The notes below the pieces were generated by a model. That model was not told the origin of the DNA and ran no database searches. It worked only from the letters and a program-made list of their open reading frames with translations. DNA of 64,000 nucleotides from Amycolatopsis sp. 2-15 (lineage in GTDB: Bacteria; Actinomycetota; Actinomycetes; Mycobacteriales; Pseudonocardiaceae): contig NZ_CP127294.1 in NCBI RefSeq assembly GCF_030285625.1, positions 6,480,001 to 6,544,000 of the forward strand, in the 5' to 3' direction. The position numbers and the translations under genes are program-made. Of this stretch, positions 10,215 to 22,051 are shown piece by piece. The stretch's first letter is position 1. Each line of letters opens with the position of its first letter.

Positions 10215-10979
10215 ATGTGCCGGCACCTCGCGTACCTCGGCGCGCCCATTTCGCCTGCCGAGCTGATGTTCGCCGCGCCCCACGCGCTGCTCGTACAGTC
10301 GTACGCACCGCTCGACATGCGCGGCGGCGGCTCGGTCAACGCCGACGGCTTCGGCCTCGGCTGGTACCCCGAGCTCGGTGGCGCGCCGCAGCGCTACCGG
10401 CGTCAGTCTCCACTGTGGACGGAACAGACGCTGCCCGCGCTGGCCGCCTCGGTCTCGACCACGGCGTTCGTCGCCGCGGTCCGCAACGGCACCACCGGGA
10501 TGCCGGTGACCGAGGCGGCCGCGGCGCCGTTCACCGACGGGCGGTGGCTGTTCAGCCACAACGGCGTGGTCCGCGGCTGGCCCGGTTCGATGGCCGGGCT
10601 GGCGAAGTCCCTCGACGTCACCGAGCTGCTCACGCTCGAGGCGCCGACCGACGCGGCGCTGCTGTGGGCGCTGCTGCGCGCGCGGCTCCGGGACGGAGCC
10701 GACCCGCTGGCCGCCGTCACCGACCTGATCGCCGAGGTCGAGGCCGCGGCCCCGGGTTCCCGGCTGAACTTCCTGCTGACCGACGGCACCACGCTGATCG
10801 GCACCACGTGGACGCACGCGCTGTCGGTGCGGTCCGCGGCCGGTGGTGTGGTGCTGGCGTCCGAGCCGTGCGACCCGGACCCGGCCTGGACCCCCGTTCC
10901 CGACCATCACGCCGTGCGCGTCACCGCGGCCGGCGTCGAACTCCTTCCCCTGACCCTGGATCGGAGCACCAACTCATGA
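10215..10979 (+). CDS. egtC: Gamma-glutamyl hercynylcysteine sulfoxide hydrolase EgtC
   Basis: The 254-residue class II (Ntn-type) glutamine amidotransferase-like hydrolase removes the glutamyl group from the EgtB product. The sequence begins MCRHLAYLG; Cys2 becomes the N-terminal nucleophile after Met removal. NADGFGLGWY near residue 41 and FSHNGVVRGWP near 113 are the class II fold motifs. It follows egtB by 5 bp and overlaps egtD by 4 bp (ATGA), consistent with one mRNA. Confidence 0.94.
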   Translation: MCRHLAYLGAPISPAELMFAAPHALLVQSYAPLDMRGGGSVNADGFGLGWYPELGGAPQRYRRQSPLWTEQTLPALAASVSTTAFVAAVRNGTTGMPVTEAAAAPFTDGRWLFSHNGVVRGWPGSMAGLAKSLDVTELLTLEAPTDAALLWALLRARLRDGADPLAAVTDLIAEVEAAAPGSRLNFLLTDGTTLIGTTWTHALSVRSAAGGVVLASEPCDPDPAWTPVPDHHAVRVTAAGVELLPLTLDRSTNS

Positions 10980-11947
10980 CGGAAGTGGATCTCGAAAGCC
11001 ATCGCCGCGACGTCGCGGGCGAGCTTCGCGCGGACGTGCGAGCGGGCCTGACGGCGGAGCAGAAGTGGTTGCCGCCCAAGTGGTTCTACGACGCCGAGGG
11101 CAGCGAGCTGTTCGAGAAGATCACCGAGCTGCCCGAGTACTACCCGACCCGCAGCGAGCGCGAGGTGCTCGCGGCGCGAGCCGGTGACGTCGCGCGGCTC
11201 ACCGACGCGCACACGCTCGTCGAGTTGGGGTCCGGGTCGAGCGAGAAGACGCGGCTGCTGCTCGACGCGCTGACCGAGCACGGCACGCTCGAGTCGTTCG
11301 TGCCCCTGGACGTGTCGGAGTCGGCGCTGGCCGAAGCCGCCGAGGCGATCGCGGCGGACTATCCGAAGTTGGAGGTACGCGGTGTCGTCGGCGACTTCAC
11401 CCAGCACCTGAACCTCCTGCCGGGCACCTCGCCGCGCGTCGTGGCGTTCCTCGGCGGGACGATCGGCAACTTCCTGCCCGGCGAGCGCGCCATGTTCCTG
11501 CACTCGGTGCGGGAGGTGCTCGACGAGGGCGAGTGGCTGCTGCTGGGCACCGACCTGGTGAAGGACCGCGAGACGCTGGAGCGCGCCTACGACGACGCGG
11601 CCGGCGTCACCGCCGCCTTCAACAGCAACGTGCTGCGGGTCATCAACTCCCAGCTGGGGGCGAACTTCGACCTCGACGCCTTCGAACACGTCTCGCACTG
11701 GAACGCCGAGGACGAGTGGATCGAGATGTGGCTGCGCGCCCGGCGCGAGGTCACCGTCGACATCCCGGGCGCCGACCTGCAGGTGCACTTCGCGGCGGGC
11801 GAGCACATCCGCACGGAGATCTCCGCGAAGTTCCGGCGCACCGGCGTCGAGGCGGAGCTGGCCGCCGCCGGGTTCGCCGTCGAGCGCTGGTGGACGGACT
11901 CGAAGGAGCGGTTCGGGGTGAGTTTGGCAAGATCTGTGCGTGCGTAA
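10976..11947 (+). CDS. egtD: L-histidine N-alpha-methyltransferase EgtD
   Basis: The 323-residue SAM-dependent enzyme trimethylates histidine to hercynine, the first committed step to ergothioneine. It has the SAM motif LVELGSGSSEKTRLLLDAL near residue 80, YDAEGSELFEKITELPEYYP near 38, FLGGTIGNF near 160, and FNSNVLRVINSQLGANFD near 215. ATG 10976 overlaps the egtC stop. No egtE-like (PLP beta-lyase) gene follows; the next gene is an F420-type oxidoreductase overlapping by 8 bp. The final lyase step is therefore encoded elsewhere or done by another enzyme. Confidence 0.95.
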   Translation: MTEVDLESHRRDVAGELRADVRAGLTAEQKWLPPKWFYDAEGSELFEKITELPEYYPTRSEREVLAARAGDVARLTDAHTLVELGSGSSEKTRLLLDALTEHGTLESFVPLDVSESALAEAAEAIAADYPKLEVRGVVGDFTQHLNLLPGTSPRVVAFLGGTIGNFLPGERAMFLHSVREVLDEGEWLLLGTDLVKDRETLERAYDDAAGVTAAFNSNVLRVINSQLGANFDLDAFEHVSHWNAEDEWIEMWLRARREVTVDIPGADLQVHFAAGEHIRTEISAKFRRTGVEAELAAAGFAVERWWTDSKERFGVSLARSVRA

Positions 11948-12410
11948 CCCCCTCGAGCCCTTCGCTCGCAAGCTCGGCACCCGGCCCTTCGTGATGACGC
12001 TCTCGCGCGGCATCATCTGGACCGATCAGAAGCTGCACCGCTTCTTCGGCGGGCGGGTGAGCCTGGTCGGCATCGCGGGCCTGCCGTCGCTGCGGCTGAC
12101 CACGACCGGGCGCAAGAGCGGGCTGCCACGCAGCACGAACCTGCTGTACTTCCCGCACGGCGACGACTTCGTGCTCACGGGCTCGAACTGGGGCCGGCCG
12201 AACAACCCGGCCTGGACCTACAACCTGCGCGCGGATCCCAAAGCGACAGTCGGGATCCGCGCGCAGGTCGTTGAGGTCAAGGCCCGCGAGCTCGAAGGCG
12301 CGGAGTACGACCGGATGTGGTCCGAGCTGCTCGCGTTCTGGCCAGGCTACGAGATGGAACGCGTCGCGGCCGGGCGGCCGTTGCCGGTCTTCGTCTTGTC
12401 CCGGCGGTAG
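11940..12410 (+). CDS. Deazaflavin (F420)-dependent nitroreductase-family protein
   Basis: The 156-residue split-beta-barrel protein resembles the Ddn family of F420H2-dependent reductases. It has SLRLTTTGRKSGLPRSTNLL near residue 50, then YFPHGDDFVLTGSNWGRPNN and PAWTYNLRADPKATV, all typical of that family. GTG 11940 overlaps the 3' end of egtD by 8 bp, so it is read from the egt mRNA. Some F420H2 reductases of this superfamily act on quinones or protect against redox stress, which would suit a thiol operon. The substrate is unknown and the link to ergothioneine is only by position. Confidence 0.85.
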   Translation: MRNPLEPFARKLGTRPFVMTLSRGIIWTDQKLHRFFGGRVSLVGIAGLPSLRLTTTGRKSGLPRSTNLLYFPHGDDFVLTGSNWGRPNNPAWTYNLRADPKATVGIRAQVVEVKARELEGAEYDRMWSELLAFWPGYEMERVAAGRPLPVFVLSRR

Positions 12411-12514
12411 GGCGACCGGCTTCGGGGGGACACGGCCACCGGAGTGTCCTTCCCTCCGAAAAGCGGGCATAACGGGACAACCCTCTTGTCAGGTGTGTGC
12501 GAATACGTGAAGGT

Positions 12515-12535
12515 GTTCGCCTGAAGTTCACCTGA
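12515..12535 (+). promoter_or_regulatory. PHO-box-like direct repeat ahead of efeO
   Basis: GTTCGCCTGA (12515-12524) and GTTCACCTGA (12526-12535) are direct repeats with an 11-bp period. Streptomyces PhoP binds 11-bp units of the form GTTCACC. The repeat sits just before the efeO ribosome site. One gene of this operon is a secreted phosphoesterase, so phosphate control is conceivable. Weak, pattern-based call. Confidence 0.35.
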
Positions 12536-12547
12536 GGGGAGTTGTCG

Positions 12548-13733
12548 GTGCGGCATCGGGGCGCCTGGCGCGGGGCGGCGTTGGCCGCTCTCGTTGTCCT
12601 CGCCGCCGGGATCGTGATCGCTGTCAGCCGCTCCGGAGCGCCGGCCGAGACCGGCCCGACGCTCCGGAGCGCCGGCCGAGACCGGCCCGATCACGGTGTC
12701 CCGGTCGGACTGCGGCGGGAGCTGGGTGGCGCCGGCTCCTGGGCCGCAGACGTTGCGGGTGCGCAACACCGCCGCGGTCACGATGGAGGTCGAGCTCGTC
12801 GATCCCGCCACGGGGACCGTGTTCGGGGAGCTGGAGGGAGTGGGATCCGGCACGACCCGGTCCCTGCCGGTGAGCCTGGCCGGCGGTGCCTACGCGCTGC
12901 GGTGCGCCCCGGAAGACGGCACGCCGTTCCTCGGGCCGGCCGTGCGGATCAGCGGCGGCGCACAGCGCCCGGGACCGGCGGTGGTGCCGGTGACCTACGC
13001 GGACCTGCTGGAGCCGTTGAGGAAGTACCACGCGTACGTGGCCGACGGGCTCACCGCACTCGCGGGACAGACCGCGCAGCTGACGCGGACCGTCCACAGT
13101 GGAGACCGGGCGGCGGCCGAGCGGGCGTGGCTCACGGCGCACCTGACCTACGAGCGGCTCGGCGCGGCCTACGACGCGTTCGGTGACGCCGACGGCGCGA
13201 TCAACGGCACGACCGCGGGTCTGGCCGGCGGTGTTCCCGATCCAGGGTTCACCGGTTTTCACCGGCTCGAGAACGGCTTGTGGCACAACGAAATCCTGTC
13301 CGCGCTGGAGCCTGTGGCCACGCGGCTGGACGCGGACGTCCAGGACCTGCGCGCGGGGTTCGGCGACACGCAGATCGACCAGAACGACCTGGGCCTGCGC
13401 GCCCACGAGATCATGGAGAACACCCTGCAGTTCGAGCTCACCGGCCGCACCGACTACGGCAGCGGCAGCACGCTCGCGACGGCACAGGCCAACGTCACGG
13501 GCACCCGCGCCGTACTCGACGTGCTGCGCCCCTTGCTCACCACGAGATTTTCCGGGCTCGAAGATCTCGACGCCTGGCTCGACCGCACCGAGCGCGACCT
13601 GCGCGCGGGGCAGGGGAAAGCGCTGACCGCTCTCGACCGCGCGCGGCGCGAGAAGATCAACGCCGACGTCGCCGAGCTCACCGAGCGGCTCGCGCCCATC
13701 GCCGCGATCGCGGAGCCGAGGAGGATCTCGTGA
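12548..13733 (+). pseudogene. efeO: Iron uptake protein EfeO, frame broken by a 31-bp tandem duplication
   Basis: EfeO is the secreted cupredoxin-imelysin subunit of the EfeUOB iron system. GTG 12548 (ribosome site AGGGGA) starts a signal anchor, WRGAALAALVVLAAGIVIAV, then SRSGAPAETGP. A perfect 31-bp tandem duplication at 12629-12690 throws the frame. The body is in another frame: cupredoxin-like VSRSDCGGSWVAPAPGPQTL, then an imelysin (M75) domain with [18 protein letters not shown] near 13245 and [15 protein letters not shown]. Deleting one 31-bp copy joins the two frames exactly and gives a protein of about 384 residues. The stop overlaps efeB. No efeU permease lies in the window. As written, the ORF beginning at 12696 lacks a signal peptide, so EfeO export is probably lost. 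Confidence 0.85.
12629..12690 (+). repeat. 31-bp perfect tandem duplication inside efeO
   Basis: The 31-bp unit at 12629-12659 is repeated exactly at 12660-12690 (both begin CGCTCCGGAGCGCC). The unit itself contains short inverted repeats (CTCCGGAG; GGCCGAGACCGGCC). Since 31 is not a multiple of three, the duplication causes the efeO frameshift; loss of one copy restores the frame exactly. Confidence 0.97.
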
Positions 13734-14893
13734 CCCTCGGGCGGCGGACGTTCCTGCGCGGCGCCGCGGCCGCCGGGGCGGGAGCCGGGCTCATGGGGCT
13801 CGCCGGCGGTGCGTCCACAGCGGAGCCCGGACCGGTGCCGTTCCACAGCCCGCGCCAGGCCGCGGTGCTCGCCGAACCGGTGCGGCACACGATTGTCGCG
13901 GCGTTCGACGTGGTCGCGCAGAACCGCCACGAGCTCACGGAGCTGCTGCGCGAGCTGACCGGTCGCGCCGCGTTCCTCACCGCCGGTGGCGCACTGGCCG
14001 CACTCGGCATCACCGGCCCGCCCGCCGACTCCGGAGTACTCGGACCCGAGGTGCCTGCGGGGGAGCTGTCGGTGCTCGTCGGCGTGGGTTCCTCGCTGTT
14101 CGACGACCGCTACGGCCTGGCCGCTCGCAAGCCGGCGAAGCTCAAGCCGATGCCGGTCTTCCCCGACGACGCCCTCGAAGACCGCTGGTGCCACGGCGAC
14201 CTGAGCCTCGTGCTCGGCGCCTCGGAGCCCGACACGGTGCTGCACGCGCTGCGCGACATCACCCGTGCCACTCGTGGCGGCATGCAGGTGCGCTGGAAGA
14301 TCGACGGGTTCACCTCGCCTCCGCGCCCGGCCGGCACGCCGCGCAACCTGCTGGGGTTCAAGGACGGCACGGCCAACCCGCAGCCGTCCGAACTGGACCG
14401 TCTGGTGTGGACCGACGACGGCGGTAGCTACCAGGTGGTGCGGCTCATCCGGATGCTCGTGGAGTTCTGGGACCGCGTGTCGCTCTCGGAGCAGGAGAGC
14501 ATGATCGGCCGTCGCCGCGACACCGGCGCCCCGCTCGACGGCGGGCAGGAGCATGACGTGCCGCGCTACGCCGAGGACCCCGTGGGCACCGTGATCCCGC
14601 TGACGAGCCACATCCGCCTCGCCGACCCGCGCACGCCGCGCACCGACGGCGAGCGGATCCTGCGCCGCGCGGTGAACTACGACCTCGGCGTGGACACCAA
14701 CGGCAACCTCGACATGGGCCTGGTGTTCACGTGTTATCAGCGCGAGCTCGAGCGGCAGTTCGAGGCGGTGCAGAAGCGGCTCGAAGGCGAGCCGCTCACG
14801 GACTACGTCTCGCCGTTCGGGGGCGGGTACTTCTACCTGCTCCCCGGCGTGACGGACCCGGCCGACCACTACGGCCGGGTGTTGCTGGGATGA
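13730..14893 (+). CDS. efeB: Dye-decolorizing (Dyp-type) heme peroxidase EfeB
   Basis: The 387-residue protein starts with a twin-arginine signal ([20 protein letters not shown]), fitting a folded heme enzyme exported by Tat. Dyp-type motifs are GFKDGTANP near residue 205, where the distal Asp is in the GxxDG motif, [15 protein letters not shown] near 262, and the proximal histidine region [15 protein letters not shown] near 287. EfeB works with EfeO in ferrous iron or heme-iron uptake. GTG 13730 overlaps the efeO stop, so translation is coupled; the efeO frameshift could reduce efeB expression. It overlaps the next gene by 4 bp. Confidence 0.93.
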   Translation: MTLGRRTFLRGAAAAGAGAGLMGLAGGASTAEPGPVPFHSPRQAAVLAEPVRHTIVAAFDVVAQNRHELTELLRELTGRAAFLTAGGALAALGITGPPADSGVLGPEVPAGELSVLVGVGSSLFDDRYGLAARKPAKLKPMPVFPDDALEDRWCHGDLSLVLGASEPDTVLHALRDITRATRGGMQVRWKIDGFTSPPRPAGTPRNLLGFKDGTANPQPSELDRLVWTDDGGSYQVVRLIRMLVEFWDRVSLSEQESMIGRRRDTGAPLDGGQEHDVPRYAEDPVGTVIPLTSHIRLADPRTPRTDGERILRRAVNYDLGVDTNGNLDMGLVFTCYQRELERQFEAVQKRLEGEPLTDYVSPFGGGYFYLLPGVTDPADHYGRVLLG

Positions 14894-16518
14894 GCGGGAA
14901 GGGGCAGGTCGTGGGCAGGAGCAGGAGCAGGACCACGCTCGCCGCGGGCGCGCTGGGCGCGGCGGCGCTGCTGGCGGCGGCGTGCGCGAGCAGTTCGGCG
15001 GCGCCGGCGGTACCGGAGGCAGCGGTGGACGCGGCGAGCTTCGCCACCGCGACGCCGATCAAGCACGTCGTGGTGATCTTCGGCGAGAACATCGCCTTCG
15101 ATCACTACTTCGGCACCTACCCGAACGCCACCAACGAGAACGGCACGCCGTTCCACGCCGCGCCCCACACTCCGAATGTCAACGGGCTCGACCACAAGCT
15201 GCTCACCGACAACCCCAACGCCTACAACCCGAAGCGGCTCGACCCCGACCAGGCCCTCACGTGCGACCAGGCCCACGACTACAACAAGGAACAGGCCGCC
15301 TTCAACGGCGGGAAGATGGACAAGTTCGTCGAGAACACCGAGAAGGACAAGTGCACGGGCCAGCCCGTGCTGTTCGGTGAACCCGGCCTGGTCATGGACT
15401 ACTTCGACGGCAACACCGTGACCGCGATGTGGAACTACGCCCAGCACTACGCGCTCAACGACAACTCGTTCGACGCGGTGTTCGGCCCGTCCAGCCCCGG
15501 GGCGATCAACCTGATCTCCGGCCAGACCCACGGCCTGCAGCCCGTGGACTCGGTCACGGGGGAGCCGAAGGTCGACCCGAACACGGCGGCTTCGCCCGAC
15601 GAGCACGGTGTCGGCACGATGATCACCGACCCGGACCCGGCGTTCGACGACTGCTCCGACAAGAACCACACCGCGACCGACAACCTCGGTGCCTTCGAGG
15701 GGCGCAACGTCGGTGACTTGCTCAACGCCAAGCACGTGACGTGGGGTTGGTTCGAGGGTGGCTTCAAGCCCACGGGCTCGGCCGGCGGCTACGCGGTCTG
15801 CGGCACGCAGCACGCGAACGTCGGCGACCAGGCCGTGGTGGACTACAGCCCGCACCACGAGCCGTTCCAGTACTACGAGTCGACGGCGAACGCGAAGCAC
15901 CTCCCGCCGAGCTCGCCGCATGCCGTCGGTCAGCCCGACCGGGCCAACCACCAGTACGACGTGAGCGACTTCGACGAAGCGTTGGGCGCCGGCACCATGC
16001 CCGCGGTGAGCTTCCTCAAGGCACCGTCCTACCAGGACGGACACGCCGGCTACTCCGACTCGCTCGACGAGCAGGCGTTCGTGGTCTCCGAGATCAACCG
16101 GATCCAGGCGTCGCCGCACTGGCGGGACACCGCGATCGTGCTCGCCTACGACGACTCCGACGGCTGGTACGACCACGTGCCCTCGAAGATCGTGAACGGC
16201 TCCCACGACTCCGCTCAGGACTCCGCGATCTGCACCTCGCATCCCGTGCGGCTCGGCGGGTACGCCGACCGCTGCGGTTACGGCCCGCGCCTGCCGCTGC
16301 TCGTGATCTCGCCCTACAGCCGCGTGAACCACGTGGACCACACGATGACCGACCAGACGTCGGTGCTTCGGTTCATCGAGGACAACTGGCACCTCGGCCG
16401 CATCGGCGACGGCTCCTTCGACGCCCTGGCGGCGCCGCTCACCGGTATGTTCGACTTCTCCCACCCGAAGGCGAAACCGCTGAAGCTCGATCCTGAGTCC
16501 GGCGCCGTCGTCCGGTAA
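14890..16518 (+). CDS. Secreted phosphoesterase / phospholipase C-like lipoprotein
   Basis: The 542-residue protein belongs to the phosphoesterase family that includes bacterial non-hemolytic phospholipase C and acid phosphatases. An N-terminal lipoprotein signal ends [10 protein letters not shown]. The catalytic region begins [20 protein letters not shown] near residue 57, with the metal-binding Glu-Asn of the family. Later motifs are [18 protein letters not shown] near 198, [11 protein letters not shown] near 418, and [20 protein letters not shown] near 470. ATG 14890 overlaps efeB by 4 bp, so it is in the efe transcription unit. It is unlikely to be part of iron uptake itself; phosphate release from extracellular esters is the likely role. 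A strong hairpin follows. Confidence 0.88.
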   Translation: MSGKGQVVGRSRSRTTLAAGALGAAALLAAACASSSAAPAVPEAAVDAASFATATPIKHVVVIFGENIAFDHYFGTYPNATNENGTPFHAAPHTPNVNGLDHKLLTDNPNAYNPKRLDPDQALTCDQAHDYNKEQAAFNGGKMDKFVENTEKDKCTGQPVLFGEPGLVMDYFDGNTVTAMWNYAQHYALNDNSFDAVFGPSSPGAINLISGQTHGLQPVDSVTGEPKVDPNTAASPDEHGVGTMITDPDPAFDDCSDKNHTATDNLGAFEGRNVGDLLNAKHVTWGWFEGGFKPTGSAGGYAVCGTQHANVGDQAVVDYSPHHEPFQYYESTANAKHLPPSSPHAVGQPDRANHQYDVSDFDEALGAGTMPAVSFLKAPSYQDGHAGYSDSLDEQAFVVSEINRIQASPHWRDTAIVLAYDDSDGWYDHVPSKIVNGSHDSAQDSAICTSHPVRLGGYADRCGYGPRLPLLVISPYSRVNHVDHTMTDQTSVLRFIEDNWHLGRIGDGSFDALAAPLTGMFDFSHPKAKPLKLDPESGAVVR

Positions 16519-16533
16519 CCCGGTTCAACAACG

Positions 16534-16570
16534 GCGAAGGCCGCCCCGGAAACTCCGGAGCGGCCTTCGC
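16534..16570. terminator. Bidirectional terminator between the phosphoesterase gene and acn
   Basis: GCGAAGGCCGC at 16534-16544 pairs with GCGGCCTTCGC at 16560-16570. It lies between two convergent genes, 16 bp from each stop. Confidence 0.8.
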
Positions 16571-16586
16571 GCGTGTTCTGGGCAGG

Positions 16587-19721
<3,135 letters not shown>

Positions 19722-19761
19722 TCACTGCTGGCAGGCGCTGGTGAGCGGGAGGTGGCTGGTC

Positions 19762-21096
19762 GTGGTGGTCCGGCGTGGGCGGGTCTTGCGGCGTGGTCTC
19801 ACTGTCGGCTCCTTCGCCCTCGTGGTCCTGTTCGGAGCAGCGGGCACGGGCCTGGCGGTGCCGCCGCCTCCGCCCAACCCGAGCGACTCCGAGCTGAACT
19901 CGTCGAAGGCCGCGGCCAACGAGAAGGCCGGCGAAGTCGGCAAGCTCACCAACCAGCTCGCACAGGCCGAGCAGAAGCTCAGCTCGCTGCAGGACGACGT
20001 CGAGCTGAAACAGGAACAGGCCATGAAGGCCCTGGTCGACCTGCAGTCGGCGCAGGACGCCGCGAGCCAGGCCGAGGACGCCGCGAAGTCCGCGCGCACG
20101 CAGGCCGACGCCGCGGCGGGCGCGATCGAGAAGGCGCGCCAGGACCTCAAGGAGTTCGCGGCGGCCAGCTTCGAGCAGGGCAGCACGGTCGGCTCCATCT
20201 CGGCGTACCTCACCTCCGACAGCCCCAAGGACCTGCTGGCCCGCGCCCAGATCCTCGACTCCATCGGTGGTTCGCGGCTCAACGCTCTCGACCGGCTCCA
20301 GCAGGCGCAGACGGACAAGTCCAACAAGGACGCCGCCGCACGCAAGGCCCTCGACGTCGCGCAGCAGAAGCAGGAAGCCGCGCGCCAGGCGAAGAGCGGC
20401 GCCGACGCCGCCCAGGCCGACGCCGTGCAGGCGCAGCAGGCCCAGACGTCGCAGAACCAGCAGCTGCAGGCGAGCAAGAGCTCGGTGGAGCAGCAGCTCT
20501 ACGCGGCGCAGTCCAAGGTCAACGGCCTGCAGGGCCAGCGCCAGCGCTACCAGGACTGGGTCGCGCAGAAACAGCGTGAGGACGAGGCACGCGCCCGCCA
20601 GGCGGCACTGGCCTCCTCGGGCGGCGGCGGTCGTCCCTCCTCCGGTGGCGGTGGCCGGCCTTCACCCGGGGCGGGCTCGTCGATCGAGTCCGTGATCGCC
20701 CGGGCGCTGTCGCAGCTGGGCCGCCCGTACGCCTGGGGCGGCGGCAACGGCAGCGGCCCCACCCGCGGCATCCACGACGGCGGCGTCGCCGACATGTACG
20801 GCGACTACCGCAAGATCGGCTTCGACTGCTCCGGCCTGATGATCTACGCCTTCGCCGGCGTGCGCGCCCTGCCGCACTACAGCGGCTACCAGTACACCTC
20901 CGGCCGCCGTGTCCCCCTTTCCCAGATGCGCCGCGGCGACATGCTCTTCTGGGGCGGCTCGGGCGGCATCCACCACGTCGCCCTGTACCTCGGCGGCGGG
21001 CAGATGGTGGAGGCTCCGCAGTCCGGCTCGTACGTGCGGGTGACGGCGGTGCGCTACGGCGGGATCATGCCGTATGCGACTCGGTTGATCGGCTGA
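19762..21096 (+). CDS. RipA-like NlpC/P60 peptidoglycan endopeptidase
   Basis: The secreted protein is about 444 residues: a signal peptide (RRGRVLRRGLTVGSFALVVL, cleavage likely after GTGLA), a Pro-rich turn, a long coiled coil at about 45-265 rich in Ala, Gln and Lys, a Gly/Ser/Pro linker, and a C-terminal NlpC/P60 domain. The catalytic cysteine is in KIGFDCSGLMIYAF and the histidine in GGIHHVALYLGGG. RipA-type enzymes cut the D-Glu to diaminopimelate bond and help daughter-cell separation; the coiled coil holds the catalytic domain inactive. GTG 19762 is preferred because GGGAGGTG sits 7 bases ahead; GTG 19741 is in frame. It lies divergent to acn, as in M. tuberculosis, which has a ripA-ripB pair; only one gene is here. 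Confidence 0.88.
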   Translation: MVVRRGRVLRRGLTVGSFALVVLFGAAGTGLAVPPPPPNPSDSELNSSKAAANEKAGEVGKLTNQLAQAEQKLSSLQDDVELKQEQAMKALVDLQSAQDAASQAEDAAKSARTQADAAAGAIEKARQDLKEFAAASFEQGSTVGSISAYLTSDSPKDLLARAQILDSIGGSRLNALDRLQQAQTDKSNKDAAARKALDVAQQKQEAARQAKSGADAAQADAVQAQQAQTSQNQQLQASKSSVEQQLYAAQSKVNGLQGQRQRYQDWVAQKQREDEARARQAALASSGGGGRPSSGGGGRPSPGAGSSIESVIARALSQLGRPYAWGGGNGSGPTRGIHDGGVADMYGDYRKIGFDCSGLMIYAFAGVRALPHYSGYQYTSGRRVPLSQMRRGDMLFWGGSGGIHHVALYLGGGQMVEAPQSGSYVRVTAVRYGGIMPYATRLIG

Positions 21097-21115
21097 GGTC
21101 CTACGCTCGTCCCTC

Positions 21116-21763
21116 GTGACGTGGGACGGAGTCCGCGGCCGGCTGGCGAAGCGGCGGGACTCGCGCTCGGTGTTCGGCGCGAGCGCACACGGGTTCCGGC
21201 TGGCTCCACCGCTGCGCGAACCCGAGGCTGAGGGAGTCGAGGAGCAGTTCGGCACGTCGTTGCCCGAGCCGTACCGGAGCTTCCTCGTGGAGGTCGGCGC
21301 GAGTGGGGCGGGTCCGGGCTACGGGCTGCTGGGCTTCCGCCGGTCCGGCCGGCGCTGGGAGTTCGCCGTCGGCGACCGGCGTGGCGACGGCGTGGACTCG
21401 CGGGCGGAGTTCCCGCACCGAGAGCTCTTCCACCACGCCGAACGGCCGGACTTCACGACGATCCCGCGGGAGCGATGGCCCGAGCTGTCCCGCTCGCTCG
21501 ATGCCAGCAACGAGGCCGGCACCCACGGCACCTTGCCGCTCTGCCACCGGGGCTGCGGCCACTACGACCTCCTCGTGGTGACCGGCCCCGACCGCGGCGC
21601 GCTGTGGTTCGACTGCGAGGCCTCCGACGGCGGAATCGGACCGCGGGCCGATGGCCGCGGCCGGATGACGTTCGACCCCTGGTACCTCGGCTGGCTCGCC
21701 GAGGTCGAGCTCCAGGCCGAGCGGGCCCGAGGGCACCAGGCCTCGTGGTGGTCACGGCGCTGA
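21116..21763 (+). CDS. SMI1/KNR4 (SUKH) family protein
   Basis: The 215-residue cytosolic protein has the SUKH-type start EAEGVEEQFGTSLPEPYRSF then LVEVGASGAGPGYGLLGF. These are the conserved hydrophobic, Pro and Gly positions of the family. Later GTLPLCHRGCGHYDLLVVTG and GALWFDCEASDGGIGP match the second half. Many bacterial SUKH proteins are immunity proteins against polymorphic toxins, and others are of unknown function. No toxin gene is adjacent, so a housekeeping or orphan role is equally likely. GTG 21116 starts 19 bp after the ripA-like stop, with no terminator between, so read-through is possible. No transmembrane segment. Confidence 0.78.
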   Translation: MTWDGVRGRLAKRRDSRSVFGASAHGFRLAPPLREPEAEGVEEQFGTSLPEPYRSFLVEVGASGAGPGYGLLGFRRSGRRWEFAVGDRRGDGVDSRAEFPHRELFHHAERPDFTTIPRERWPELSRSLDASNEAGTHGTLPLCHRGCGHYDLLVVTGPDRGALWFDCEASDGGIGPRADGRGRMTFDPWYLGWLAEVELQAERARGHQASWWSRR

Positions 21764-22051
21764 ACCAGCGCCCGCCCTTCCGGAGCGGTATTCACCTCCT
21801 CGCCCCGTGCTTCGTCGTTGCGCCGTCGGTCCGGTGGTGGCAGGAAACCCGTGGCCGTGAAGTGCCGCACGTGGCCGGAAAGCTCTCGGCGTCCAGCGGG
21901 CGCGGGAAAACGCCGTGGATGGCGGCCGCGGTTCGGGTGGCGGTGGCGTCGCAGGTGAGCGGGTGTTGATCACCGGACCCCTATTGGCGACTCGATAAAA
22001 ACGCATGGTGAAAAGAAAACGCGGGATTGTCGGGACGGAGAAAAACAAACC
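21764..22051. other. Intergenic, 288 bp, with an AT-rich end
   Basis: No coding pattern or terminator hairpin was found between the convergent SUKH and GNAT genes. The right third (about 21985-22050) is unusually A-rich for this genome, with runs such as ATAAAAACG, GAAAAGAAAA and GAAAAACAAA. Confidence 0.5.

Noticed and set aside
14869..16464. 531-codon frame on the minus strand opposite the phosphoesterase gene
   Set aside because: Shadow frame of GC-rich coding DNA: it is Val/Arg-rich, without motifs, and the plus frame has clear family signatures.
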